The notes beneath the pieces were generated by a model that was not told the origin of the DNA, ran no database searches, and saw only the letters and a list, made by a program, of their open reading frames with translations. From contig NZ_CP033926.1 in assembly GCF_003815775.1 (NCBI RefSeq), positions 620,001-684,000 on the forward strand: a stretch of DNA of 64,000 nt. The letters are read 5' to 3'. The translations under genes were made by a program, and so were the position numbers. Positions 17,071 through 25,175 of the stretch are shown here, piece by piece; position 1 is the stretch's first letter, and each line of letters begins with the position of its first letter. The DNA comes from Chryseobacterium joostei (GTDB lineage: Bacteria; Bacteroidota; Bacteroidia; Flavobacteriales; Weeksellaceae).

Positions 17071-17475
17071 ATGACTGGAATCAGTTATGAACTAGCAGAA
17101 AAAGTACTGCATGCCGCAATAGAAAAAGCAAAATCATTGGGTATTCCTGTAAGTATTGCTGTGGTAGATACAGGAGGACATCTGGTTGCTTTTGCAAGGC
17201 TGGACAGCATATATGGGGTGATCGATTTTGCCATAAAAAAAGCAAAAACTGCTATTATGTTTGGAATTGACAGTGATGTAATGGGAAGCATTATTTCAGG
17301 TGCTGAGATCCACGGATATGGAATGCTGAACTCCAATAATGGACTTTTAACCCTTGCGGGAGGTGTCATCATTAAGGATGAAAATAGAGCGATAATTGGT
17401 GCTATTGGTTCATCCGGTGGTACTCCTGAACAGGACAAAGAAATTGCTCATACAGGAGCGTCTGCTATCGCTTAA
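17071..17475 (+). CDS. GlcG/HbpS-family heme-binding-like protein
   Basis: A 134-residue protein of the GlcG/HbpS family. The features seen are AIEKAKSLGIPVSIAVVDTGG, split by family-typical spacing, then HLVAFARLD, IDFAIKKAKTA and the glycine-rich GGVIIKDENRAIIGAIG and SSGGTPEQDKEIA. Family members bind heme or small ligands and often sit beside oxidoreductases. It starts 4 bases after the SDR stop, so it is cotranscribed. No signal peptide, so cytosolic. A likely role is helper or ligand-binding partner of the SDR; enzymatic activity is not clear. Confidence 0.8.
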   Translation: MTGISYELAEKVLHAAIEKAKSLGIPVSIAVVDTGGHLVAFARLDSIYGVIDFAIKKAKTAIMFGIDSDVMGSIISGAEIHGYGMLNSNNGLLTLAGGVIIKDENRAIIGAIGSSGGTPEQDKEIAHTGASAIA

Positions 17476-17493
17476 ATTTCAGATATTTGTACT

Positions 17494-18297
17494 ATGGAAA
17501 AGACTTCTGAGATTATATTTGACAAACTGGTTTATTCGTGTGCTTTTGAAGCCTACAGAGGCCACGAGGAATTTATTCCGGATCATTTTCTGGGATTTCA
17601 GATCTCTGGGGAAACGCATGCCTTTCATGATCAGGGAAAGACCATTATTAGGGAAAATACAGTAGTTTTAGTCAGAAAAAATCAATTAATCCGAACGATT
17701 AAGAAGCCTTTAAATGGTGAAAAGTATCAGTTTATTTCCATTACGCTGGACGATGAAACCCTGAGGCAATATGCCAGTGAGCAAAAGATGATAATGGATA
17801 CTCCTTTTGCGGGTAATCAGCGGTTATTTTTTGAGTCTGATGATTTTTTTAAGAGTTATTTTGCATCATTAATTCCTTATATCAATAAAACGAAAGAAAT
17901 ACCTCCAAGACTGGCTGTATTAAAGGTTAAGGAAGCAATTGAACTTCTTCTGCAAGCTCATCCTGAGCTCAAGAATCTTCTTTTTGACTTTTCTGAACCT
18001 CATAAAATCGACCTTAAGGAATTTATGAATAAAAACTTTATGTTCAATGTATCTGTGGAAGCTTTTGCCCGGCTTACAGGTCGCAGCCTTTCAGGTTTTA
18101 AGAGGGATTTCAGTAAAATATTCAATATGACTCCAAAGCAATGGCTCAAGGAAAAAAGATTGAACGAAGCTTATTATCTGATTAAAAACAAGAATAAGAA
18201 ACCATCGGACATCTATCTCGATCTGGGATTTGAAAATCTGTCTCATTTCTATTCTTCATTTAAAAAGAAATACGGAATAACCACCACAGCATTATAA
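17494..18297 (+). CDS. AraC-family regulator
   Basis: A 267-residue regulator. The N-terminal half is a ligand-sensing domain (HFLGFQISGETHAFHDQGK). The C-terminal double helix-turn-helix shows SVEAFARLTGRSLSGFKRDF and MTPKQWLKEKRLNEAYYLI, then PSDIYLDLGFENLSHFYSSF. It follows the SDR and HbpS-like genes on the same strand with an 18-base gap and is the last gene before a perfect terminator, so it probably autoregulates the unit. Its N-terminal domain differs from the cupin AraC pair at 442 and 61076. Confidence 0.87.
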   Translation: MEKTSEIIFDKLVYSCAFEAYRGHEEFIPDHFLGFQISGETHAFHDQGKTIIRENTVVLVRKNQLIRTIKKPLNGEKYQFISITLDDETLRQYASEQKMIMDTPFAGNQRLFFESDDFFKSYFASLIPYINKTKEIPPRLAVLKVKEAIELLLQAHPELKNLLFDFSEPHKIDLKEFMNKNFMFNVSVEAFARLTGRSLSGFKRDFSKIFNMTPKQWLKEKRLNEAYYLIKNKNKKPSDIYLDLGFENLSHFYSSFKKKYGITTTAL

Positions 18298-18330
18298 CCT
18301 GATAAAATAGGTGCTGGGAACAAATATTTT

Positions 18331-18365
18331 TAATTGCAGAATCCTACGATTCTGCAATTATTTTT
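18331..18365 (+). terminator. Strong Rho-independent terminator
   Basis: A perfect 13-base stem, TAATTGCAGAATC (18331-18343) and GATTCTGCAATTA (18348-18360), loop CTAC, then TTTTT. It separates the SDR unit from the AT-rich island. Confidence 0.92.
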
Positions 18366-18480
18366 GTAAGTTAGTAAGGTTCAAATGATTTTATTGATAT
18401 TATATCTGTTGTAGTTCGGTTTTCCCTTCCGTTCTTCATCTGAGTTTCATAACCATTTGGGCATAAAAAACACTTGACAA

Positions 18481-20451
18481 ATGAGAGAAACTACAAAAAT
18501 GTATGTTGGTGGCTCTAAAACAAAAATTGTTCGTGGAGAATATACCATCAAATCAGATGGAAATCACTCTATGTGGGTAACCAAAGGAAATATAATTGTT
18601 ACAGCAGAAAAACAAATAACCCAGCAAGGCGAAAATACCGGAGTTTCCCACGGAAACTATGTTCCTCCTGAAGAAATTTATACCATCCATCCAAAAGTGG
18701 AAAAGGTTGAATTTTTGGATGAAAACAATAAAATACTCAACGAGAATACTAAGGATTTCTTTTACGGACAAAAGCTTAAAATTAAGGTATTAACGTCCAA
18801 TGCAAAAGGGCAAAGCATCTATGTAGACCTACAGGGAAAAACAAAAAGTACCAATCAGAAATTTGATATTTTAAATACAAAACGCTTTTCCTGGAACGGG
18901 TTGGTTACTCATGAAGAAACTTTTGAAACTCCACTTTTTGTTCTCAATCCTAATTGGTATAGTGATGATTTTGAAGAATATGATTATGCTTTACATGAAA
19001 CCAAAATAAATGAAGAAGAGTTAAATGAATTTTTCGCAAAAATAATTTTAGATGCAAAAAATGTTTTTCTTCCACCGACGGGAAACCGTCTAAAGCCCAT
19101 TACCTATAAAAGAAACTATGAAGAACTGATAGGCCTTTTTAAAACAGATAATTCTGGTAGTAAAGATTTATTGACGAATTACGAAAACTTGTACATCGAC
19201 AAATATGCTGATGAAAATGAAGATATTAAAGATATTGTTGATGATTTTTCAGAATGGCTTTGTGAAGACCACACAGAAGCATCTATTGAGGAAATAAATG
19301 CCAAGGTATCTGAAAGTGCGGGAAAATTATGGGATTATGCAGTATTACAGCATCAGGATCATAGCATGAAGCTGACCACAACAAATAACAAAACCGGGGT
19401 AAAAAAGGAAGAAATAAAAGAAAGAAAGGCTATTCTTGACGACAGACCTCTGTATTGGGCAAGGATTGCTATGCAGGTTATCTTAAAAAGGCAATATGTT
19501 TTTATCAAAGAGATTAAAGCACTTTCACAAAAGGATCAGGAGGATTTTTTCAAAAAATCCATTATCCCTAAAAGCAGCAAACTTTGGAAAACCATCGTAC
19601 TTTTTGAAGAAAAAAGTAGAAATTATACAGGAATAGATTTTTCAAAGGCTGATAATAAAAAGAAAATTCTCATTACAGGATTTGATCCTTTCGTATTGAA
19701 TCCACAAAAGGATGGAAATATTTTGCAATCAAACCCTAGTGGTATAAATGCACTTACCTTATATAACAAAATAATTGGGAATTATTTCATACAAACTTTT
19801 ATATGTCCTGTTCGTTATGCTGATTTTGATAGATTTAAAAATGATAAAGGTTTGATAGAATATTTGATTGAGCCATTAATTAAAAACGTTGATATGATAA
19901 TTACAGTAAGCCAAGGCGATGTATTTAGGTTTGATGTAGATAGGTTTCCTTGCAAAAACAGAGGTGGATTCGCTGATAATATGTATTGGGGAAACTCTTC
20001 AGAAAGTTATAATGAAAAATATTTTAATCAACTTAATGAAGGTAAAGAGTTTTATGAGACAACCTTACCTTATAAAAAAATAGTTCCCAATAAAAACAAT
20101 ATTACTGATGTTTTTTGGATATATTTAAACCAAACTTATAATTCATATCATGGTGGAGATAATGATAAAACAACAGAAGGTGTTATTTTGAGATCAAAAC
20201 TCTTAGATCTTCAAAAACAGAAATCTTATGAAGGTTCGGGGGGAGATTACCTTTCTAACGAAATATTTTATAGGGTAGCTAAATTAAGAACAGAATTATA
20301 CTCAACCCTACCTACAGGTCATTTACATATACCTTTAACACAATTTGGAAGCGATATTCCGGCCCCTAGAGGGAATATTGTTACACGTGATATTAATCCA
20401 AAAATTAACATATTAATTGAAGAAATTAAAAATATAATAATCAAAATATGA
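18481..20451 (+). CDS. Large effector-like protein with degenerate pyroglutamyl-peptidase domain
   Basis: A 656-residue protein without signal peptide. Residues about 1-60 are beta-rich (SKTKIVRGEYTIKSDGNHSM, then WVTKGNIIVTAEKQ). About 60-390 hold mixed regions I do not recognise. Residues about 395-656 follow the peptidase C15 (Pcp) plan: ILITGFDPF (G400-F404) and NPS (418-420). By my eye alignment the catalytic Cys is replaced by Ala600 (SNEIFYRVAK against SNTAGxFVCN), the catalytic Glu region reads DVDRF (about 485-489), and the final His is kept (H616 in GHLHIP). This suggests a Pcp-like fold with altered or lost activity. Its stop overlaps the first of three small exported genes (ATGA). 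Effector status is an inference from layout and composition. Confidence 0.6.
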   Translation: MRETTKMYVGGSKTKIVRGEYTIKSDGNHSMWVTKGNIIVTAEKQITQQGENTGVSHGNYVPPEEIYTIHPKVEKVEFLDENNKILNENTKDFFYGQKLKIKVLTSNAKGQSIYVDLQGKTKSTNQKFDILNTKRFSWNGLVTHEETFETPLFVLNPNWYSDDFEEYDYALHETKINEEELNEFFAKIILDAKNVFLPPTGNRLKPITYKRNYEELIGLFKTDNSGSKDLLTNYENLYIDKYADENEDIKDIVDDFSEWLCEDHTEASIEEINAKVSESAGKLWDYAVLQHQDHSMKLTTTNNKTGVKKEEIKERKAILDDRPLYWARIAMQVILKRQYVFIKEIKALSQKDQEDFFKKSIIPKSSKLWKTIVLFEEKSRNYTGIDFSKADNKKKILITGFDPFVLNPQKDGNILQSNPSGINALTLYNKIIGNYFIQTFICPVRYADFDRFKNDKGLIEYLIEPLIKNVDMIITVSQGDVFRFDVDRFPCKNRGGFADNMYWGNSSESYNEKYFNQLNEGKEFYETTLPYKKIVPNKNNITDVFWIYLNQTYNSYHGGDNDKTTEGVILRSKLLDLQKQKSYEGSGGDYLSNEIFYRVAKLRTELYSTLPTGHLHIPLTQFGSDIPAPRGNIVTRDINPKINILIEEIKNIIIKI

Positions 20452-20870
20452 AAATATTAATTAGTATAATTTTTATGTTTTTGTTGAACAATCTATGTAT
20501 TGCTCAGCCATTGCGAACTTCAGCCATTACAGTTGATTCTATTTTCTATAAAAAGCAGCGACTATATTTTGCTAAACAACCTAATAGTAACAATTATAAA
20601 TATTCTCAAGCGAAGAAACAATATAGTTATGTTGGAATTTCTGTTAATTCAAAAACAAATTTCATTTATAAAAATGATACTATGCAAATCAAATTATTGT
20701 TTGATTCTTATAGTCCTCTTTCGTTCCACATTAAAAATTTGCATTTCAGAAAAGGATATTATACCGTAAATCTAAAAGAATGTATTGAAAGATTAAATAA
20801 AAATACTTATCCTATAATTATAAAAAATTTTCCCTGTGATTGCCTATACAGAAATGAAGAAGACCAATAA
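20448..20870 (+). CDS. Small exported protein, island paralogue 1
   Basis: A 140-residue protein with a signal peptide (MKILISIIFMFLLNNLCIA) and no clear lipobox, so probably periplasmic. It overlaps the large gene's stop by four bases and is followed after 3 bases by the next gene. It shares with the next two genes a two-part motif: NDTM (residues 76-79), then FHIKNLHFRKGYY (93-105). I do not recognise the family. The position directly behind a large effector-like gene suggests an immunity or chaperone-like role. Codon use is very AT-rich. The end has three Cys-containing residues close together (FPCDCLY). Confidence 0.65.
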   Translation: MKILISIIFMFLLNNLCIAQPLRTSAITVDSIFYKKQRLYFAKQPNSNNYKYSQAKKQYSYVGISVNSKTNFIYKNDTMQIKLLFDSYSPLSFHIKNLHFRKGYYTVNLKECIERLNKNTYPIIIKNFPCDCLYRNEEDQ

Positions 20871-20873
20871 ATA

Positions 20874-21374
20874 ATGAAAAAAATATTTTTTGTCATACTA
20901 GTTTTGCCTTTTATTTATAGTTGTAATGCGCAAAGAAAAATAGCAAAGGAGGATATGTATAGTTCAAATCTACTTCTATTAAAACCAGAAAAAGGAGTAA
21001 GGATTTTACAGAAAGTATTTATGCAAAATGATACTTATATTTTAATTAAAGACAGAAAGTGGACTGATATTCCCCGTCCTATAAAAATTAGTTTTATAAA
21101 GGATAAGGATACTATGAATTATGTAATTAACTATGAAAATACGGGTAATTATTATTTTCATAACATACGGTTTAAAAAAGGAAATTTTAATATTGAAATT
21201 TTAAAAAATAATTTAGAATCTTCTGATAAGGCTAATGTTTTTAATGACAATATTTTGCTTTATAAATTATTTAACAATAACACAAGAAAAAGAGAAGATA
21301 CTAAATTAAATGATGTCATATTTTATAGTGTTGATTTTGAAAAACTTGACAATGTTAAGATAGAAATGAAATAA
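20874..21374 (+). CDS. Small lipoprotein, island paralogue 2
   Basis: A 166-residue protein with a lipoprotein signal (MKKIFFVILVLPFIYSC, Cys17, followed by NAQ). It has KDTM at 78-81 and YFHNIRFKKGNF at 94-105, the same two-part motif and nearly the same spacing as its neighbours, so the three are paralogues. It is expected to be anchored in a membrane facing the periplasm or surface. No enzyme residues seen. Likely cotranscribed with the 656-residue gene. A role as an immunity protein is an inference. Confidence 0.65.
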   Translation: MKKIFFVILVLPFIYSCNAQRKIAKEDMYSSNLLLLKPEKGVRILQKVFMQNDTYILIKDRKWTDIPRPIKISFIKDKDTMNYVINYENTGNYYFHNIRFKKGNFNIEILKNNLESSDKANVFNDNILLYKLFNNNTRKREDTKLNDVIFYSVDFEKLDNVKIEMK

Positions 21375-21393
21375 AAATAATTGAAATAATAAA

Positions 21394-22008
21394 ATGAATA
21401 TATTCATATATGTCTTAATAATTACCTTAATTTTCACATCGTGCAATGCACAAAAAGTAATTGAAACAACATCAAAAGATGTACTAGTATTTGAATTTAT
21501 AAGTGGAAATATCCAACTCGCAAAATATTATTCAAAAGTATATAATCAGGATAATTCTTATAAAAAAACAGTGGAAGCATCAGAGAATAAAGAAATCTTC
21601 AATAATAAGAATATAAGTGTAGTTACCCAAGAATGGAAACCAATGGGTTCTAAATATTATCAGAAAAAATATACTTTTATTCAACAGAAAGACACAATGA
21701 ATATCTATTGTAAATGTGGTCAGGAGAAGAATTATTACATCAAGAATTTAGAATTTAAAAGAGGAAATTATAATTTAAATTTTGAATTACCTAAAGATAA
21801 TAAAGAGAATAAAGCATCTGAAAAAGATATAAAATATATTGCTGGCAGTGAAATAATTAATGTAAAAGAAATGCAAAAGACTTTCTTTAAAAACACATAT
21901 TCTCCATCTAATGAACCGACAAAAAGAGATTTATATTTTTCAGACTTGAAATTTATAGAAATAGATGTAAAAAATACTGCGAATGTATATCTACAAGAAA
22001 TTAAGTAA
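21394..22008 (+). CDS. Small lipoprotein, island paralogue 3
   Basis: A 204-residue lipoprotein: signal peptide with Cys17 in IFTSCNAQ, identical around the Cys to paralogue 2. The shared motif appears as KDTM (99-102) then YYIKNLEFKRGNY (114-126). The extra length comes from an N-terminal insert with many Lys/Asn residues. Two Cys in CKCG lie between the motif halves. It is the last gene of the island, 19 bases behind paralogue 2, and is closed by a terminator at 22040. The unknown family and low GC suggest recent acquisition of the whole unit. Confidence 0.65.
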   Translation: MNIFIYVLIITLIFTSCNAQKVIETTSKDVLVFEFISGNIQLAKYYSKVYNQDNSYKKTVEASENKEIFNNKNISVVTQEWKPMGSKYYQKKYTFIQQKDTMNIYCKCGQEKNYYIKNLEFKRGNYNLNFELPKDNKENKASEKDIKYIAGSEIINVKEMQKTFFKNTYSPSNEPTKRDLYFSDLKFIEIDVKNTANVYLQEIK

Positions 22009-22039
22009 GAAAATATAGAGATACTATTAAAAACTAGAG

Positions 22040-22073
22040 AAAGCCATCTACATTTTATATAGATGGCTTTTTC
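22040..22073. terminator. Terminator at the end of the island
   Basis: AAAGCCATCTA (22040-22050) pairs perfectly with TAGATGGCTTT (22060-22070), followed by TTT. It can serve the island on the plus strand and, with the A-run on its left, the converging SDR gene. Confidence 0.85.
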
Positions 22074-22084
22074 ATAATTACTCC

Positions 22085-23161
22085 CTAAGGAATTATATTC
22101 TCAGCTCTTAATCGCTCAAACAATTCTATAAAAGAGTCTTCTGTACTTTTATAGGCAGTAAATCCAAGCTTTCTGCTATTGGACATATCACACATTACTT
22201 CCAATGGTCTTCCGAGATCAAGGTCAGTATGCCATGCGGACGATAATTTGCTAAGGTTTTCCTCATTCAAATGATACTTTTTTGCGATCTCGCTCCAGAT
22301 TTGAGAATCATTTTCCAATTCTTTTTCCAGAGGCCTGATGATGCTATTAAACCCTTCTGCTTCTATTCCAAACCAGTCAGCTAACCTTTTCCAAAGCCAT
22401 TTCCATCGAAAAACATCTCCGTTCGTAATATTATAGGCCTGATTTTTTGCAGATTCAGTGGACGAAGCCCATACCAGTTGTTTTGCCAGTACTTTGGCAT
22501 CTGTCACATCCGAAACACCATGCCATTGTGCTTCAGATCCTGGCCATATGAACTTTCTTCCCGTTTCCTTGCAGATACTTGCATAGATAGCCAGCGTAGT
22601 TCCCATATTCATCAGATTACCTACAGCGTGTCCAATTACAGTATGAGGCCTGTGAATACTCCAGGTAAAACCATCTCTTTCCGAAGCCTTGTACACTTCA
22701 TCCTCCTGAGCATAATAGAAATTAGGAAGAGCAAGTCTTGGATGTTCTTCCCGAACAGGTGTTTCAGGCAAAATCCCTTGCTTAACATAAGTCTCGAAAG
22801 GTCCCAGATAATGCTTCAATCCCGTAACTAAAGCCACATGTTTAACTGATTTTTTAGGCGATAATACATCCAGAAGATTTCGGACAAGTAAACTGTTTAC
22901 ATGAATGTTTTCTTCTTCCGTATCATTTCGCATCCATGTTGTGAAGTAAATATGAGTAGGAGAGATCCCATCCAATGCTTCCATCAGGTTCTGTTCATCC
23001 AAAAGATCTGCTTTTATGCTACGAAGACCGGAAATAGTAGAGTTTGGATTTCTGGATAGCCCATAGGTAATCCAGCCTTGTGCAATAAGTTCTTCTGCCA
23101 GATTGCTTCCTGTAATTCCGGTAGCACCTACTACCAATGCTACGTTTTCTTTATTTTCCAT
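22085..23161 (-). CDS. PRISE-type SDR (progesterone 5-beta-reductase/iridoid synthase-like)
   Basis: A 358-residue extended SDR. The dinucleotide-binding motif GATGITG is at residues 12-18. The PRISE-family motif TGLKHYLGPFE (K116) matches the plant-type TGxKHYLGPFE, and NFYY (147-150) supplies the catalytic Tyr region. PRISE enzymes reduce the double bond of enones using NADPH. The bacterial substrate is unknown, perhaps a reactive enone. It is preceded by its own -7 box (minus strand) and by a Crp/Fnr-family gene on the same strand. Confidence 0.85.
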   Translation of the reverse strand: MENKENVALVVGATGITGSNLAEELIAQGWITYGLSRNPNSTISGLRSIKADLLDEQNLMEALDGISPTHIYFTTWMRNDTEEENIHVNSLLVRNLLDVLSPKKSVKHVALVTGLKHYLGPFETYVKQGILPETPVREEHPRLALPNFYYAQEDEVYKASERDGFTWSIHRPHTVIGHAVGNLMNMGTTLAIYASICKETGRKFIWPGSEAQWHGVSDVTDAKVLAKQLVWASSTESAKNQAYNITNGDVFRWKWLWKRLADWFGIEAEGFNSIIRPLEKELENDSQIWSEIAKKYHLNEENLSKLSSAWHTDLDLGRPLEVMCDMSNSRKLGFTAYKSTEDSFIELFERLRAENIIP

Positions 23162-23182
23162 AAGTATTGTAAATTTTCGTTA

Positions 23183-23190
23183 CAAAATTA
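23183..23190 (-). promoter_or_regulatory. -7 box for the PRISE-type SDR gene
   Basis: Minus-strand TAATTTTG (23190 to 23183), a perfect TAnnTTTG about 21 bases before the ATG at 23161. Confidence 0.45.
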
Positions 23191-23246
23191 TGGCTGTGAA
23201 CAGGCTATTATGCTTGATGTGAATCATGCATTTGGATTGATCTGTA

Positions 23247-23831
23247 TCAAGTATTGTTAAGAAGATTTTTTTTACGGATCCTGCTCACAGTTTCAGGAGC
23301 CAGCCCTAGATAGGACGCGATAAGATTATGGGGAACCCTTTTTATCATATCGGGGTTTTTCTGTGCCAGTTGCAGATATTTTTCCTCAGCAGTATAGCTA
23401 TTAGAAACAATCAGTCTATGATCTTTTGTTACAAGGCTATTTTGATAGAGAATTCTAAAATAACGATCCATTACCGGAATTTCCAGCATCATTTTTTCAT
23501 AATCATCAAGAGTGATCATCAGAACTTCAGTTTCTTCAATGGCATCAATGTTTAACACAGATTTTTCCTGATGAATAAAACTGTTAAAATCCGAGATCCA
23601 CCAGCCCTCAAAAGCAAACATATTGATATGTTCATTCCCTTTTTCATCCAAAAAATAAGACTTCAGCAATCCCTTACTTACAAAAGAAAGACATTTACAG
23701 ATCTCTCCTTCCTGTAACAAATATTGCTTTTTTCGAAGTTTTTTTAAAGTAAAGAAAGCCTGAACCTGATTTTTCTGTTCATCGGTTATAGCAACTTTAT
23801 TCTGAATATGGGAAAGAAGTACCTCAAACAT
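23247..23831 (-). CDS. Crp/Fnr-family regulator
   Basis: A 194-residue protein with an N-terminal cyclic-nucleotide-binding-type beta roll (KYLLQEGE-like segment QYLLQEGEICKCLSFVSKG) and a C-terminal winged helix (LIASYLGLAPETVSRIRKK). It has no cysteines arranged for a [4Fe-4S] Fnr cluster. Such single-copy regulators are numerous in Chryseobacterium-like genomes and often control the neighbouring oxidoreductase; here the PRISE-type SDR lies 85 bases downstream on the same strand. The ligand is unknown. It is similar in layout to the Crp-type gene at 35002. Confidence 0.85.
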   Translation of the reverse strand: MFEVLLSHIQNKVAITDEQKNQVQAFFTLKKLRKKQYLLQEGEICKCLSFVSKGLLKSYFLDEKGNEHINMFAFEGWWISDFNSFIHQEKSVLNIDAIEETEVLMITLDDYEKMMLEIPVMDRYFRILYQNSLVTKDHRLIVSNSYTAEEKYLQLAQKNPDMIKRVPHNLIASYLGLAPETVSRIRKKNLLNNT

Positions 23832-23870
23832 TAAAAAAAATATTTTATCAAAAATAAGACTTTCAGTATA

Positions 23871-24327
23871 TTATTCTTCAAAATTATAAAGATTGATGCC
23901 TATTTCCTCATCTTTTATCTTTACAACTCTGGTAGTAAGCGGATAAAAAATAAATTCTCCTGCTCCCCGAATTCTGGCGTCTAAAAGATGTCCTGCCAAA
24001 GCAGTATAATCTTCTCTTCCTAAGGTAATATGCAGATGGAGTAGAGGCTCTCCGCCTATTACAGAAACATTTCCCGAAATATTGGTTACCTCCATTTGCT
24101 CCTTAAATGTTTTATCCACATATTTTTTGGTGGACGGAACAAAGAAACGTAAGGTTGCTTCATCTACCGCTCCAATTCCTGTAACCTCTCCCCGATTGAA
24201 TGCCTTGGCTTCTAACAAAATCTGTAAGCGCTTCAATGATACTTGATTGATTTTTTATACTGACTATATAAACATGGTCTACCTTTTTTGCTGACCAATG
24301 GCTTCCTTTTAAATTTTGTGTATCCAT
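23871..24327 (-). pseudogene. PPC/DUF296-domain gene split by a one-base frameshift
   Basis: An intact downstream frame (from about 24236 to 23871) gives the C-terminal core of a PPC (DUF296) domain: EVTGIGAVDEATLRFF, LLHLHITLGREDY, HLLDARIRGAGEF. It has no credible start (only a TTG). The missing N-terminus is present in another frame, beginning at an ATG at 24327 (MDTQNLKGSHWSAKKVDHVY, then IVSIKNQSSIIEALTDF) and running into the run of four C at 24190-24193 (GGGG on the coding strand). Deleting one of these bases joins ...GIQSG to EVTGIG exactly as the domain needs; the total span (457 bases) is 152 codons plus one. It is either a real null mutation or a sequencing error. PPC proteins bind DNA or small ligands. 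Confidence 0.85.
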
Positions 24328-24525
24328 ATTCGTAAAGCTTTATTTTGTTTTTAGATGTTTTTTTTTAAGCATTCATCGCTTTTAATAAGCAAATGCAATA
24401 ATCATGCTTGTCAATTTCTTTGTAATGATTTTGAAACAGGAAAAATGTAATGTTAATGGGAAATTTATATTCCTTTTACTTGTAAACTGGTAAAAATTAC
24501 AGAAATTTGCAGCAAATAAAAATCA

Positions 24526-25152
24526 ATGAAGATCGTAGATATTGAAAGCTGGAACAGAAAGGAGCATTTTAATTTTTTTTCTAACATGGCAAGTCCATAT
24601 TTTGGCTTTACAACGGAAGTAGATTGTACAAAGGCCTATGATAAAGCTAAGGAAAACGGATACTCATTTTTTGCCTATTACTTTCATAAATCTATGGTGG
24701 CTGTAAATACCGTCGATGAATTAAAGCTTAGAATTATTGACGGGCAGGTTGTGCAGTTTGATACAGTACATGCCGGAAGTACCATTGGCAGGCCAGACGG
24801 AACCTTTGGCTTTTCATTCACCCTTTTCTCTGAGGATTTTGAAACTTTCAATGCTAATTTACAGGAAGAAATAAAGGGAGTACACGAGACTTCAGGGCTT
24901 AGAATAAGTAATGAAAGACTGGGTAAAGACCACGTAAGACATACTACAATTCCCTGGAACTCGTTCAGTGCGATTCTTCATCCAACAGATTTTAATACCG
25001 GAGAATCAATTCCTAAAATTGCTTTCGGTAAATTCAATATCCGTGAGGGTAAAAAATATCTTCCCGTTTCTATTGAAGCTCATCACGGCTTAGCAGATGG
25101 AATTCATATTGCAAAATACCTTGAGGAGTTTCAAAGACAGCTTGATTTATAG
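24526..25152 (+). CDS. Chloramphenicol acetyltransferase-like (CAT fold) acyltransferase
   Basis: A 208-residue protein of the classic CAT family. The catalytic His motif HHxxxDG is present at residues 186-192 (HHGLADG); IPWNSFSAILHP around 142-153 is the conserved region before it. Typical length (about 210-220) and layout. The family transfers acetyl groups from acetyl-CoA to the 3-hydroxyl of chloramphenicol; many chromosomal flavobacterial members have uncertain substrates, so resistance cannot be claimed. It stands alone, with a convergent MBL-fold gene starting 23 bases after its stop. Confidence 0.85.
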   Translation: MKIVDIESWNRKEHFNFFSNMASPYFGFTTEVDCTKAYDKAKENGYSFFAYYFHKSMVAVNTVDELKLRIIDGQVVQFDTVHAGSTIGRPDGTFGFSFTLFSEDFETFNANLQEEIKGVHETSGLRISNERLGKDHVRHTTIPWNSFSAILHPTDFNTGESIPKIAFGKFNIREGKKYLPVSIEAHHGLADGIHIAKYLEEFQRQLDL

Positions 25153-25175
25153 CAGGTCATATGGCAAGGTGCTTT

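Noticed and set aside
24526..25152. CAT-like gene as proof of chloramphenicol resistance
   Set aside because: The catalytic HHxxxDG is present, but chromosomal family members have varied substrates and there is no mobile context.
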